From Tolypothrix bouteillei VB521301 (GTDB lineage Bacteria > Cyanobacteriota > Cyanobacteriia > Cyanobacteriales > Nostocaceae), in the NCBI RefSeq assembly GCF_000760695.4, contig NZ_JHEG04000001.1, forward strand, positions 6,330,204 through 6,394,203: DNA of 64,000 nt, read 5' to 3'. The notes under the pieces were generated by a model. The model was not told the origin of the DNA, ran no database searches, and saw only the letters and a program-made list of their open reading frames with translations. Below are positions 35,734-45,088 of this stretch, one piece after another (the stretch's first letter is position 1; every line of letters starts with the position of its first letter). Position numbers and translations under genes: made by a program.

Positions 35734-36753
35734 ATGGCTCCTGCCGTTTTCATTGAAAATTTAAAAAAAAGCTACGGCACGGTGGTCGCCGTAAAGGACG
35801 TTTCCTTTAAGGTAGAACCGGGCGAGATTTTTGGTTTGCTTGGTCCCAATGGTGCAGGGAAAACAACAACTTTGCGTTCTTTGTGTACTCTCACCACTCC
35901 CGATGCTGGAAAAATTGAGGTTTCTGGTATCTCTGTATTAGACAATCCCAGAGCGGCGAGGAAACGCTTGGGTTATGTTGCTCAGGAAGTTGCATTAGAT
36001 AAAGTTCTGACAGGAAAAGAACTTTTACAACTACAAGCAGCACTCTATCACCTACCAAGTACAGTTGCCAAGCAGCGCATAAACACAGTGCTGGAATTAC
36101 TTGGCTTGCAGGAATACGCCGATAAAAAGACCGGCACTTACTCAGGCGGTTTACGCAAGCGTTTGGATTTAGCAGCAGGATTGCTCCATGCACCAGACGT
36201 CTTAGTTTTGGATGAACCAACAGTAGGACTGGATATTGAAAGCCGTTTTGTCGTTTGGGATTTCTTGCAAAAGTTACGCCAAGCGGGAACAACAGTAGTC
36301 ATTACCAGCCATTATCTCGAAGAAGTTGATGCTTTAGCCGATCGCGTGGCGATTATTGACCGAGGTGTGGTCATTGCGACTGGAACACCATCCGAATTAA
36401 AAGATAGAGTGGGAGGCGATCGCATTACTTTACGCATCCGCGAATTCTCACCCATCGAAGAAGCAAATATTGCTAAAGAACTACTGCAATCGCTGCCTTT
36501 TGTTCAAGAAGTGATTGTCAACAGCGCTCAAGGGAACTCCCTTAACTTAGTAGTCACACCGCAACAAGATGCTTTAATTACCATCCAGCAATCCCTAAAT
36601 TCGTCAGGGTTACCAATTTTTGGTATAGCCCAATCTCGTCCAAGCTTAGACGATGTCTACCTAGCAGCGACGGGAAGAACCCTAATGGATGCAGAACTTG
36701 CAGCCGTTGCAACTCGCGATCCAAAAGCTGAGAAAAAACAAAATATGAGATAG
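35734..36753 (+). CDS. ABC exporter ATP-binding protein (DrrA type), 339 aa
   Basis: Nucleotide-binding subunit with Walker A G-P-N-G-A-G-K-T-T (about residues 38-46), signature Y-S-G-G-L-R-K-R-L-D-L-A, Walker B V-L-V-L-D-E-P-T-V-G-L-D and the switch His in T-S-H-Y-L-E-E. A C-terminal ~100-residue extension is typical of DrrA (daunorubicin-resistance-type) proteins. It pairs with the ABC-2 permease that starts 69 bases on. The substrate of this conserved cyanobacterial exporter is unknown. Confidence 0.93.
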   Translation: MAPAVFIENLKKSYGTVVAVKDVSFKVEPGEIFGLLGPNGAGKTTTLRSLCTLTTPDAGKIEVSGISVLDNPRAARKRLGYVAQEVALDKVLTGKELLQLQAALYHLPSTVAKQRINTVLELLGLQEYADKKTGTYSGGLRKRLDLAAGLLHAPDVLVLDEPTVGLDIESRFVVWDFLQKLRQAGTTVVITSHYLEEVDALADRVAIIDRGVVIATGTPSELKDRVGGDRITLRIREFSPIEEANIAKELLQSLPFVQEVIVNSAQGNSLNLVVTPQQDALITIQQSLNSSGLPIFGIAQSRPSLDDVYLAATGRTLMDAELAAVATRDPKAEKKQNMR

Positions 36754-36822
36754 AAAATAGCTAATGGCTAATAGTTAATTTTCTATTAGCAATTAGCAAT
36801 TAGCAATTAGCAAGCAATTATT
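36754..36822. repeat. Heptamer repeats between the ABC genes
   Basis: GCTAATGGCTAATAG and four TTAGCAA units fill the spacer. They belong to the same short repeat family as at 41297, 48977 and 54580. Confidence 0.6.
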
Positions 36823-37719
36823 ATGAGTGGCACTGTCTTACCTCCAAAATCGGATATCAACTGGCAACAAGTCGTATCACCTCAAAGTTATGCCGATGCG
36901 TCTCCCAATGTGTTCAATGAATTTGTTCAAGAAACTTTAGCTTTAACTCGTCGCCTGTTTATTCAACTGACTCGGCGTCCCTCAACCTTAATTGCAGGAA
37001 TTATTCAGCCAGTGATGTGGTTGGTATTGTTTGGCGCGTTATTTCAAAATGCACCAAAAGGGATTTTTGGCAATACAACAAATTACGGTCAATTTTTAAG
37101 TGCTGGGGTTATTGTTTTTACAGCATTTGCTGGAGCTCTCAATGCCGGTTTACCCGTGATGTTCGACCGAGAATTTGGTTTTTTGAATCGGTTGTTAGTT
37201 GCACCTCTAGCCTCTCGGTTTTCCATCGTTTTAGCTTCAGCAATTTTTATCATCAGCCAAAGCTTGATACAAGCAGCTGTAATTGTCACAGCTGCGGCTT
37301 TTCTTGGTGCGGGCGTCCCCGATCTTGCAGGGTTGGGAATTATCACCTTAATTGTCTTCTTGCTTGCACTCGGTGTCACTGCTATCAGCTTGGGCTTGGC
37401 TTTTGCCTTACCCGGACACATTGAACTGATTGCAGTTATTTTTGTTAGCAACTTACCGTTGTTGTTTGCCAGTACCGCCTTGGCTCCTTTATCATTTATG
37501 CCGGGTTGGTTACAAGTTGTCGCTGCTCTCAATCCCCTCAGCTATGCGATTGAACCAATTCGCTATCTATACGTCCATCAAGATTGGGGCTTAAACAGTG
37601 TAGTCATGCATGCTTTCTGGGGTGATGTTACCTTTGGAAGTGCATTACTTGTATTGTTTGGCTTTGCTATTGTCGCACTATTGAGTATTCAACCTCGATT
37701 GCGACAAACTCTGGCATAA
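36823..37719 (+). CDS. ABC-2 type permease (DrrB type), 298 aa
   Basis: Six transmembrane helices expected. The cytoplasmic start holds T-L-A-L-T-R-R-L-F-I-Q-L-T-R-R-P; then helix 1 (G-I-I-Q-P-V-M-W-L-V-L-F-G-A-L-F), the M-F-D-R-E-F-G-F-L-N-R-L-L-V-A-P-L loop typical of DrrB/ABC-2 permeases, and the L-S-Y-A-I-E-P-I-R region near the end. It forms the exporter with the upstream ATPase. A secreted 120-residue protein follows 97 bases later on the same strand. Confidence 0.92.
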   Translation: MSGTVLPPKSDINWQQVVSPQSYADASPNVFNEFVQETLALTRRLFIQLTRRPSTLIAGIIQPVMWLVLFGALFQNAPKGIFGNTTNYGQFLSAGVIVFTAFAGALNAGLPVMFDREFGFLNRLLVAPLASRFSIVLASAIFIISQSLIQAAVIVTAAAFLGAGVPDLAGLGIITLIVFLLALGVTAISLGLAFALPGHIELIAVIFVSNLPLLFASTALAPLSFMPGWLQVVAALNPLSYAIEPIRYLYVHQDWGLNSVVMHAFWGDVTFGSALLVLFGFAIVALLSIQPRLRQTLA

Positions 37720-37816
37720 GATAAAAAGTATGAAGGGTAAAGGATAAAGGATAAATAACTCATCCGTACTTGATTCTTTATCTTTCATACTTCATCCTTC
37801 ATACTCGACACTTTTT

Positions 37817-38179
37817 ATGAAAACTCTGTCTTTACCAATAAAAGGGCTGATTGCTATAGCTGTTGCAGGCATGAGCTTTACTACCATCCTAGGGCAACAG
37901 TTTACCCTAGCGGATACGGGAAGAAGTATTTTGCAAGATCTCGATCCACAACGAGGTAACGATCCGTTGGGACCTCGTTCCGATGAAGTTGATAATTTGG
38001 GTCTTTTCGATCTCATTCATCGATTTAATCAAGGCAGTACTGTTTGGGATTCAAAACAACAAGACCAACAACTCAATGATGCTACTGCGGAATTCAGGAA
38101 AAAGCAGCAATACCTGCTGCAGCAACAAGGAGCACAACAACAAAACAAACCAGTCCTTCCAGTGACCAACCAGCAGTGA
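37817..38179 (+). CDS. Secreted hypothetical protein, 120 aa
   Basis: Begins with a signal-like helix (K-G-L-I-A-I-A-V-A-G-M-S-F-T-T-I-L-G, about residues 9-26). The mature part contains D-L-D-P-Q-R-G-N-D-P-L-G-P-R and a Gln-rich C-terminus (QQYLLQQQGAQQQNK). No domain recognised. Its place behind the DrrAB-type genes suggests a link with them. Confidence 0.6.
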   Translation: MKTLSLPIKGLIAIAVAGMSFTTILGQQFTLADTGRSILQDLDPQRGNDPLGPRSDEVDNLGLFDLIHRFNQGSTVWDSKQQDQQLNDATAEFRKKQQYLLQQQGAQQQNKPVLPVTNQQ

Positions 38180-38234
38180 TTGGCGATCGCCAGCCAAGTC
38201 CAAAAAACCAAAATATTGCCAACAGAACCTGTAG

Positions 38235-38254
38235 AGACGCGCCGTAGCGCGTCT
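38235..38254. repeat. Perfect palindrome AGACGCGC-CGTA-GCGCGTCT
   Basis: An 8-bp stem with a 4-base loop, lying between convergent genes. This word (GTAGAGACGCGC...GCGCGTCT) is a common dispersed cyanobacterial repeat. It may act as a bidirectional stop, but T-runs are short. Confidence 0.6.
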
Positions 38255-38279
38255 TTACTTTATATTTTTCTGGAAACAG

Positions 38280-38717
38280 TTACAAACCCAATGCAGTCAA
38301 AACATCGCTGGCATGGGTGGATGTATTTACACTAGAATCAACGTGAATGATTTTACCGTTACCATCAATCACGTAGGTAACGCGTTTGGCATAACCACCA
38401 CCATCGACATCATAAGCATTCACGAGAGTTTTTTGGGTATCAGCAAGTAGTGGGAAATTCAGATTGTATTTTTGGGTAAATGCCTGATGGGAAGCCTCAT
38501 CATCCACACTAACTCCCAAAACTACTACGTCTTTGCCCTGATACTCGGTGCTGGCATCCCTAAAACTACAAGCTTGCTTGGTGCAACCTGGGGTGTCATC
38601 TTTGGGATAGAAATATAAAACCACTGTTTTGCCCTTGAAATCAGACAATGAAACGGTGTTACCGTTTGTGTCTTTAACGGAAAAGTTCGGTGCATCGCTA
38701 CCAACTGCTAAAGGCAT
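38280..38717 (-). CDS. prxQ: Peroxiredoxin Q / BCP, 145 aa
   Basis: Thiol peroxidase of the PrxQ/BCP group. Peroxidatic Cys45 and resolving Cys50 lie in T-P-G-C-T-K-Q-A-C, the five-residue spacing of PrxQ. Y-F-Y-P-K-D-D-T-P-G-C and the downstream R-V-T-Y-V-I-D-x-x-G-K-I are normal. It reduces hydrogen and alkyl peroxides with thioredoxin as donor. Single gene; cytoplasmic, no signal. Confidence 0.95.
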   Translation of the reverse strand: MPLAVGSDAPNFSVKDTNGNTVSLSDFKGKTVVLYFYPKDDTPGCTKQACSFRDASTEYQGKDVVVLGVSVDDEASHQAFTQKYNLNFPLLADTQKTLVNAYDVDGGGYAKRVTYVIDGNGKIIHVDSSVNTSTHASDVLTALGL

Positions 38718-38961
38718 AGTGTGAGTGTTGCTCCTAAATACAGAGGTTATTTTTCTTAGCAGGGGTCATTGTAACAAATTTTATGTACTTCTTTTAAGGT
38801 AATAGTTTGAACTGTTGGTAGGAAATGACCTTGCAGAACTCCCCAACAGAGCCTTTGTAGTAAAATAAAATATGAGTATCTCCTAAACTAGTCCTCTAGT
38901 GCTGCTTGTGTTGCGGCCATTAGATATCTCTCAGTAAAGAAAATAGATCGAGAGAGCAAGA

Positions 38962-39366
38962 ATGTCTGTTACCAATTCCCCAAGCCCTAAAATCTTTACC
39001 TACCCTCGTAAAACCATAGAACGAGCAGAGAGAGCGCTAGTGTGTTCTCCATTTCAGCTTAATTTGTTTGAAACAATGCTCTCTCGCAGTGTAGCACTCA
39101 GTGAGATAACTGGTAGTACAGGTGTCCAAAAGGGCTTTACAAAACGGTTGGCGTCAGAATTGTCCGCAGATAACGATCTGGTCTGGCTGATTCAAGTGGG
39201 TGTATTGCGCCGAGAAGTAGATGGTCAGGGAATTACAGATAGCTTCCGCCTGACTCCTTTGGGTCGTCAGTTAGTAAAACAATGCCATCAGACACCTTGG
39301 AGAGCTCCCTCATGGAGCGATCGCCTTTATGATACTGCAATTCGTTGGTTGAAATTACCCTTGTAA
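38962..39366 (+). CDS. Conserved cyanobacterial protein (Npun_F0494-like), 134 aa
   Basis: A soluble protein starting MSVTNSPSPKIFTYPRKTIE and including E-R-A-L-V-C-S-P-F-Q-L-N-L-F-E-T-M; later V-G-V-L-R-R-E-V-D-G-Q-G-I-T-D-S-F-R-L-T-P-L-G-R. The latter looks like a winged-helix wing (as in MarR/PadR ends). I recall this family as Npun_F0494-type, of unknown function. It lies 200 bases before the cobyric acid synthase gene. Confidence 0.6.
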   Translation: MSVTNSPSPKIFTYPRKTIERAERALVCSPFQLNLFETMLSRSVALSEITGSTGVQKGFTKRLASELSADNDLVWLIQVGVLRREVDGQGITDSFRLTPLGRQLVKQCHQTPWRAPSWSDRLYDTAIRWLKLPL

Positions 39367-39566
39367 TACAGTATGCAGTTAACTGGTTATTGTTAATTGT
39401 TGGGAGTAAAGGGGAACAATAAATACGGAAGCTGTAACTTCTTTCATGAAGTCTTTACCATTGCTACCCGATTATGTTGGTGTTTAGTCAATAGTCAGAG
39501 TCAGTTGACTATTGACCATTGACTATTGACCATTGACTACTAACCATTTATGATGGAACGTTGACT

Positions 39567-41046
39567 TATGAAAGCTATTATGGTATTGGGAACGACATCC
39601 CACGCAGGAAAATCGTTGTTAACTGCAGCTATTTGTCGTATGTTGTCACGCCGTGGTTGGCGAGTGGCTCCCTTTAAAGGTCAAAACATGGCGCTAAATG
39701 CATATGTGACCCCCAACGGTGGCGAAATTGGTTATGCTCAGGCAGTGCAAGCATGGGCTGCAGGAGTTGTACCTTGGGTAGAAATGAACCCCATCTTATT
39801 AAAGCCCCAAGGAGATATGACTTCTCAAGTCATCATCAAGGGTAAGTATGTGGGTAGAGTGAATGCTTCAGATTACTACGAACAATATTTTGATGTCGGT
39901 TGGCGGGCTATTGAAGAATCTTTACAGCACTTAAGTACGGAATTTGATTTACTTGTATGCGAAGGTGCGGGAAGCCCAGCAGAAATCAATCTCAAACATC
40001 GAGATTTAACTAATATGCGGGTGGCAAAACACTTAAACGCATCTGCTTTATTAGTTGTAGACATTGACAGAGGGGGCGCTTTTGCCCATATTGTGGGAAC
40101 TCTGGAATTATTGGAACCAGATGAACGCCAATTAATTAAGGGTATAGTCATTAACAAGTTCCGAGGGCAGCGATCGCTTCTCGAACCAGGGATAAAGTGG
40201 TTGGAAGAACGGACTGGTATTCCTGTTGTGGGAGTGATTCCTTATTTAGAACATATATATCCTGCCGAAGATTCCCTCGATTTGCTAGACAGGAGAGTAG
40301 TAAAATCGAACACAGAACTCAATGTCAGTGTCATCCGCTTGCCAAGAATTTCTAACTTTACAGATTTCGATCCTCTAGAATCAGAACCTACAGTTACAGT
40401 CAAATACTTAAGTCCCAAGCAAGATTTGGGACATCCCGATGCAGTCATTATCCCTGGTACAAAAACCACAATTCCCGACTTGTTAATACTGCAAAAAAGC
40501 GGAATGGCAGAAGCAATTCAGCACTACGCCGCCGCCGGGGGTACAGTTTTGGGTATCTGTGGGGGGTATCAAATCCTGGGTCAAATGATAGCAGATCCAG
40601 AAGGGATAGAAGGACAAGCCGGTAGATACCAAGGATTGAATTTACTACCCATCAAAACTGTCATTACAGGACAAAAAATCGCCCGCCAGCGACAAGTGAC
40701 ATCAAACTATCCGCAAATGGGCTTACCCGTTGTCGGATTTGAAATTCATCAAGGGCGATCGCGTACAGAAACTCAAGGAGTAGACCCTCAAGCATACCAT
40801 CCCCTGTTTGATGATGCTAATTTAGGGTTAGTAGATAGTTGTCTGTCGGTTTGGGGAACTTATCTCCACGGTATATTTGATAACGGTCCTTGGCGACGCG
40901 CTTGGTTAAATCGCCTGCGCCAACAAAGGGGGTTAAAATCTTTACCGACTGGTGTTGCCAATTATCGGGAACAAAGAGAAGGCATTTTAGATTCCCTTGC
41001 TATAGAAGTTGAACGCCATTTAGACCTAACAGCATTTTTATCTTAG
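39567..41046 (+). CDS. cobQ: Cobyric acid synthase, 492 aa
   Basis: Amidates cobyrinic acid a,c-diamide at four side chains in cobalamin (pseudo-B12) synthesis. ATP-grasp-free, P-loop-type synthetase domain first: M-V-L-G-T-T-S-H-A-G-K-S-L-L (residues 5-18), D-L-L-V-C-E-G-A-G-S-P-A-E-I-N-L. Then a class I glutamine amidotransferase: Cys331 in L-G-I-C-G-G-Y-Q and the His in Y-L-H-G-I-F-D-N. Length is normal. The start ATG is at 39568. A small ferredoxin gene follows 10 bases later. I see no cobalamin riboswitch in the leader, only TTGACTATTGACCA heptamer repeats. Confidence 0.95.
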
Positions 41047-41056
41047 GGTAGTTGCT

Positions 41057-41296
41057 ATGACTGTTCGCGTCCATTTTTTACCTGATAATGTCGCCATTGA
41101 TGCTGAAGTCGGAGAACCTCTGCTTGATGTTGCAGATCGAGCAGGTGTATTTATTCCTACAGGTTGTCTGATGGGTTCATGTTTTGCTTGCGCGATCGAT
41201 ATAGAAGATGGAGATACTATCCGCGCTTGTATTAGTTCAGTTCCTCCGGATCGCGAACAGTTGACCATTAATTTATTTAGCGATCCGACTTGGTAA
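41057..41296 (+). CDS. Small 2Fe-2S ferredoxin-like protein, 79 aa
   Basis: A short plant-type ferredoxin fold. Cys37, Cys42 and Cys45 give C-x4-C-x2-C; the fourth ligand is Cys58 only 12 residues later, closer than the ~29 of photosynthetic ferredoxins, so the domain is reduced in size. It is 10 bases behind cobQ and probably co-transcribed, which could mean a redox role near cobalamin synthesis, but that is inference. Confidence 0.85.
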   Translation: MTVRVHFLPDNVAIDAEVGEPLLDVADRAGVFIPTGCLMGSCFACAIDIEDGDTIRACISSVPPDREQLTINLFSDPTW

Positions 41297-41420
41297 TTGC
41301 TAATAGCTAATGGCTAATAGCTAATGGCTAATAGCTATTAGCTAATGGCTAATGGCTAATAGCTAATAGCTAATAGAAGACTGGCTAATAGCTAATGGAA
41401 GACTGGCTAATAGCTAATGG
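41297..41420. repeat. Heptamer tandem repeat array (CTAATRG)
   Basis: About 17 copies of CTAATAG/CTAATGG-type heptamers, with GAAGACTGG words. The block CTAATGGAAGACTGGCTAAT returns inverted at 41640-41660. Between them (41421-41639) I see no gene. These are the short tandem repeats known from heterocystous cyanobacteria. Confidence 0.8.
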
Positions 41421-41665
41421 TTGATGAGTCATTGTAACTAGCTACAAACAAAGTCCACCTGTGTGGACTTTAGAAAATACTTTTATGTTCGCGTTATCCC
41501 AAACATAAAATTATAGAAATATCATCTGCGTTCGTATTCAATCGAGTTCCGCAATAGTGTAAATGGTTGACAATAATTTGTTTGGCAATCCAAGAGAGTA
41601 AAAGCTAATAGCCATCTGCTAACGCTTCATAAACTATTAGCCATTAGCCAGTCTTCCATTAGCCA

Positions 41666-42109
41666 TCAAGAAGATTTCTCCTTAATTGCATACTCTCTAA
41701 AGCGTTCCATATTCGCTTGAAGAGTTGATTCTACAGCTCGCCCTAAAAATAAATTGTCCATGATTTTCCCAAGAATACCGGGGATAGCATAGGCAACAGA
41801 AAGTTTAACAATACTGCTCCCGCGGCGATCGTAAAAACGCACTGCTCCCCGATTTGGTAACCCATCCACAGATTCCCATTGAATGATTTGGTTTGGAACA
41901 ACTTTGAGAATTCGAGATTTCCAAGTAAACTCCAAACCACCAGTATTCAATGTCCACAAAGATATATCTGGATTCTCCGGCGGAACCTTAACAGATTCAA
42001 TCCACTTCATCCAGCGAGGCATCTGTTCCAAATCGGCCCAGAGACCCCATACTAAATCAATAGGAGCCTCTACTTCTACTTGTACGCTGTGTTCTAACCA
42101 ATCTGCCAT
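41666..42109 (-). CDS. SRPBCC (START-like) family protein, 147 aa
   Basis: A helix-grip fold typical of polyketide cyclase/dehydrase-type SRPBCC proteins: V-Q-V-E-V-E-A-P-I-D-L-V-W-G-L-W-A-D-L-E-Q-M-P-R-W-M-K-W at the start, a beta-rich middle, and the long C-terminal helix L-Q-A-N-M-E-R-F-R-E-Y-A. It lies 28 bases after crtQ on the same strand, an arrangement that I recall from other cyanobacteria. It may carry or shape carotenoid intermediates; this is inference. Confidence 0.88.
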   Translation of the reverse strand: MADWLEHSVQVEVEAPIDLVWGLWADLEQMPRWMKWIESVKVPPENPDISLWTLNTGGLEFTWKSRILKVVPNQIIQWESVDGLPNRGAVRFYDRRGSSIVKLSVAYAIPGILGKIMDNLFLGRAVESTLQANMERFREYAIKEKSS

Positions 42110-42137
42110 TATTTGTTTGCGCCCTTCTCTTTGCGGT

Positions 42138-43577
42138 TTATTTCTTCACAGTCTCCAAGATCGCTTTTGCTGCACGCTTGCCTGAAAGTGTAGCACCTTC
42201 CATACTATCGATATAATCTTGCTGCGTATAACTCCCTGCAAGAAAGAAGTTGGGAATTGGTGTCTTTTGTCCCGGACGATAAATATCCATTCCCGGTGCT
42301 TCCCGGTAGAGAGACTGTGCGAGTTTGACCACGTTATACCAGGTCATGTTTAACTCTCGCGAGGAGGGAAACAACTCGTGTACTTGCTTGAGAACGTGGG
42401 CTGCGATCGCTTCATTACTTTGTTTAATAAAAGGATCTCCTGGTGTTAGCACAAGCTGTAACAAAGATCCTTGTCCTTCCCGATAATAATCAGCCGGACT
42501 AGTCAAAGCCAAATCGGCAAAACAAGAAAAATCAGCATCTGCAGTATAGAGTAGATTGTCAATTCCTGCTGCTTGCTTTAACTGTTTGCGTTTATCTGCA
42601 TCATTTAATTCTGTAACCCAGCCATCAAACCGCAGTTGAACGGTTGCTACTGGCACGGCATCCAATTTGTATATATTATCGAATTCAGACCACTTGCGCC
42701 ACGCTTCAGGCAACACTCGCTGAATTCCTGGAACATCACAAGCAGCAACGTAAGCATCAGCAGTTATTAATTCTTCTGTATCACCATTTGCTACGACTAA
42801 ACCAGTGACACGAGTCTGTTCTCCTTCCCCAGAAAATTTAATTTCTCGCACTTGACGGCGTGTATAAATCTTCGTCCCCCTAGCTTCAATGTATTCCACA
42901 ATCGGTTTGTGTAAGTACTCATAGGGAGAACCTTCCAGCATCTGTAGTTTCGACGCTTCTGTCCTGACAGCAAACAACTGAAAAATAGTCAGCATACAAC
43001 GAGCAGAAATATTTTCGCAGTCAATAAAGCCAAGGGCGTAGGCAATTGGATTCCACATCCGCTTGATACTACCCTCGCTACCGCCGTGACGTCGGAACCA
43101 ATCGGCAAAGCTGACTTTATCCAAGTCGCGAATGTTTTGCATTGCACCGTTAAAGTCAACCAAACCCCTGACGATCGGGCTAGTTCCCAAAGCCACAGCA
43201 TTTTGCAACTTATCCAAGATTGAAAGTTGGGAAGTTGTAAAAAACGCCTTTAATCCGTTAACAGGCGCACCCATAAAAAAGCGAAAATCTAGCTCTCCTG
43301 TCTTTCCCCCCTTATTGATGAAAGTATGGGTGTGAACTTTTGGACGCAAGTTATTTTGCGCTCCCACTTTTTTCATCAATTCCAACAGTTGGTAGTAGTT
43401 GCCAAAAAAGACGTGCAATCCCATTTCAATATGATTGCCATTGCCATCCACCCAACTACTAACCTTTCCTCCAACAAACGGACGGGACTCAAAAATCTGG
43501 ATTTCACAGCCAGCATCAGCTAGATCTACAGCGGTTGCTAGTCCAGCAAGTCCCGCACCTATGATTGCAACACGCAT
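42138..43577 (-). CDS. crtQ: Zeta-carotene desaturase (plant type), 479 aa
   Basis: FAD-dependent amine-oxidase-fold enzyme converting 9,9'-di-cis-zeta-carotene to prolycopene via neurosporene. The N-terminus has the dinucleotide loop [11 protein letters not shown] followed by [10 protein letters not shown]. The interior F-F-G-N-Y-Y-Q-L and H-M(G)LHVFFG-type segment fits plant/cyanobacterial CrtQ/ZDS rather than bacterial CrtI. The end, [22 protein letters not shown], is the FAD-binding tail. Length is normal. Followed by the SRPBCC gene. Confidence 0.95.
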   Translation of the reverse strand: MRVAIIGAGLAGLATAVDLADAGCEIQIFESRPFVGGKVSSWVDGNGNHIEMGLHVFFGNYYQLLELMKKVGAQNNLRPKVHTHTFINKGGKTGELDFRFFMGAPVNGLKAFFTTSQLSILDKLQNAVALGTSPIVRGLVDFNGAMQNIRDLDKVSFADWFRRHGGSEGSIKRMWNPIAYALGFIDCENISARCMLTIFQLFAVRTEASKLQMLEGSPYEYLHKPIVEYIEARGTKIYTRRQVREIKFSGEGEQTRVTGLVVANGDTEELITADAYVAACDVPGIQRVLPEAWRKWSEFDNIYKLDAVPVATVQLRFDGWVTELNDADKRKQLKQAAGIDNLLYTADADFSCFADLALTSPADYYREGQGSLLQLVLTPGDPFIKQSNEAIAAHVLKQVHELFPSSRELNMTWYNVVKLAQSLYREAPGMDIYRPGQKTPIPNFFLAGSYTQQDYIDSMEGATLSGKRAAKAILETVKK

Positions 43578-43703
43578 TCCGTTTTTCCTTCTCAGTTTCT
43601 TTACAAATTGTAACTGGGTTGGTGTCGGAATTTGCGCCTCGTACCAACGGGTGTTAACAGTTGATTGTTAAGCTTTGAGCATTAACTGTTAACAAGCTTT
43701 GTC

Positions 43704-43877
43704 TTAGTTGTTAGTGACGTCCTTGGAATCATCGTTAACTGGTAAGGCTCGGATAAGTTCGCGGATCACGTCAGTGGCTGGTCTACCAGTCTGACGGCAA
43801 TACTTTTCCAGTTTTTCTGCCTCCTGAGTTGCTAAATTGACAGTGATACGTTTTACAGCCCATTTTTTATTTGTCAT
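43704..43877 (-). CDS. Ribbon-helix-helix (CopG-like) protein, 57 aa
   Basis: A short basic protein: W-A-V-K-R-I-T-V-N-L strand, then A-x-K-L-E-K-Y-C-R-Q-T-G-R-P-A-T-D-V-I-R-E-L-I-R-A-L, the two helices of an RHH DNA-binding fold. I prefer ATG 43877 (MTNKKWAVKR); an upstream ATG at 43910 would add 11 residues. It may be an orphan antitoxin or repressor; no toxin is next to it. Confidence 0.7.
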   Translation of the reverse strand: MTNKKWAVKRITVNLATQEAEKLEKYCRQTGRPATDVIRELIRALPVNDDSKDVTNN

Positions 43878-43910
43878 TTTATTGTTGTATTTGCTGGTTA
43901 TTAACATCAT

Positions 43911-45000
43911 CTAAGGGAACAAACTAGAGATGAAAAGGATAACTTATCAGAGTTTTTGTCAGGAAACAAGTAATTTGGTAAAGACTAAAAACTTTGTTTG
44001 GTTTTGTGAATGTATCTTTCATTTTTCGATAGAGTATAGAGAGTACAACAACCGAATGTACTAACAAAGTGTGAAAATAAAGTACACCTGCTGCCAATTG
44101 AATCAAGTTAGCAACAGGCTGTCTTTGCTTCATAAAGAAATTGTATAAATTTGATGACAAAATCTTCTATCAAGCAAGAGACAAATTTTAGTATTGTGAG
44201 GCTTAGTACGTTGTTAGAATTAGCTAACAGCAATCAGCCGAGCACCTTGTAAAAAAAAAGATATGCCATCAACCCGGAGCATGGCATTTACAGGCTGGTT
44301 TATGGTGGAGCCAACAAGAACGTTTGTGGCTCGTGAGATTCTTACTGCATCTCCCGTTCATTGAAAATCGATAGCAACACACCAGACAATTACTTTCTTT
44401 GTTGCACGGTCAGATATTCATAACCACTCTTAGTCAATATTCGATCGGCACATTGTATTGAAAAATACAGATATTCATGAAAAATTTCAGCGTAGCTTCT
44501 TCTGTTAGAAGGTTTCTTACTTATCCATAATAGATATCACAGACTTCCATAATTAGGTACGAATTAAAGTGTCTAATTACCACATTGTATATCCTTTTAT
44601 TAAAGATTTTAAGTCTTTACTTACTCTTTACAATTTTTGTTAAAAAAATTAAACCTTCTTTAATTTACGGTAGTTTATGAATTTTTGATAGACTCGAAAC
44701 AAGGATTAAAAAACTTTTTTACTTATCTTTATGAATCTAAGTTACATGTTATTCAATTAGAATTTCTCCTGTTGCTAGAACCAAACTTGACTTAACATTA
44801 AGAAACCTAGTTTTTTAGCTCTAGTAAGAACGAAATTGCAGCTACACCAGCGAACTCAGCAATGCATTTCATTGCAATTAGTGAACAAATTCCCTTGATG
44901 AAAGGAACACATTGAGAGACCTCTAAATCAACGCTACTTACTACAAGTCGAAAAAACTACAATGGTGCAGCAAGCTTCTCTGAAAAAGCTACAGTGTGCC
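43911..45000. other. Long AT-rich stretch without a recognised gene
   Basis: No convincing gene on either strand from 43911 to 45000. A 7-bp hairpin ATGCCAT...ATGGCAT lies at about 44262-44288. A 78-codon minus frame (43924-44160) has no start context and no recognisable domain. The stretch could hold a non-coding RNA, but I cannot show one. Confidence 0.4.
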
Positions 45001-45088
45001 CAATACTGCAAGATCTCTCGAAAATTGTCGCGAGAGACAAGCAACTTTGTGCGGGGGAGGAAAAAACGGCAAAACCCGATAAGTATTG
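45001..45088. repeat. MITE-like element A, copy 2 (88 bp)
   Basis: CAATACT and AGTATTG ends; the interior AAAATTGTCGC, AGACAAGCA, CTTTGTGC and GGGAGGAAAAAACGGC is shared with 20434-20537. An open frame across it (44962-45156) is not a real gene. Confidence 0.6.

Noticed and set aside
39367..39567. Possible cobalamin riboswitch before cobQ
   Set aside because: The leader consists of TTGACTATTGACCA-type repeats; I see no B12-box-like core.
41297..41420. Possible CRISPR array
   Set aside because: The units are 7-base tandem repeats without unique spacers; no cas genes in the window.
43924..44160. 78-codon minus frame with hydrophobic stretches
   Set aside because: No ribosome site, no known family, AT-rich surroundings; too weak to call.
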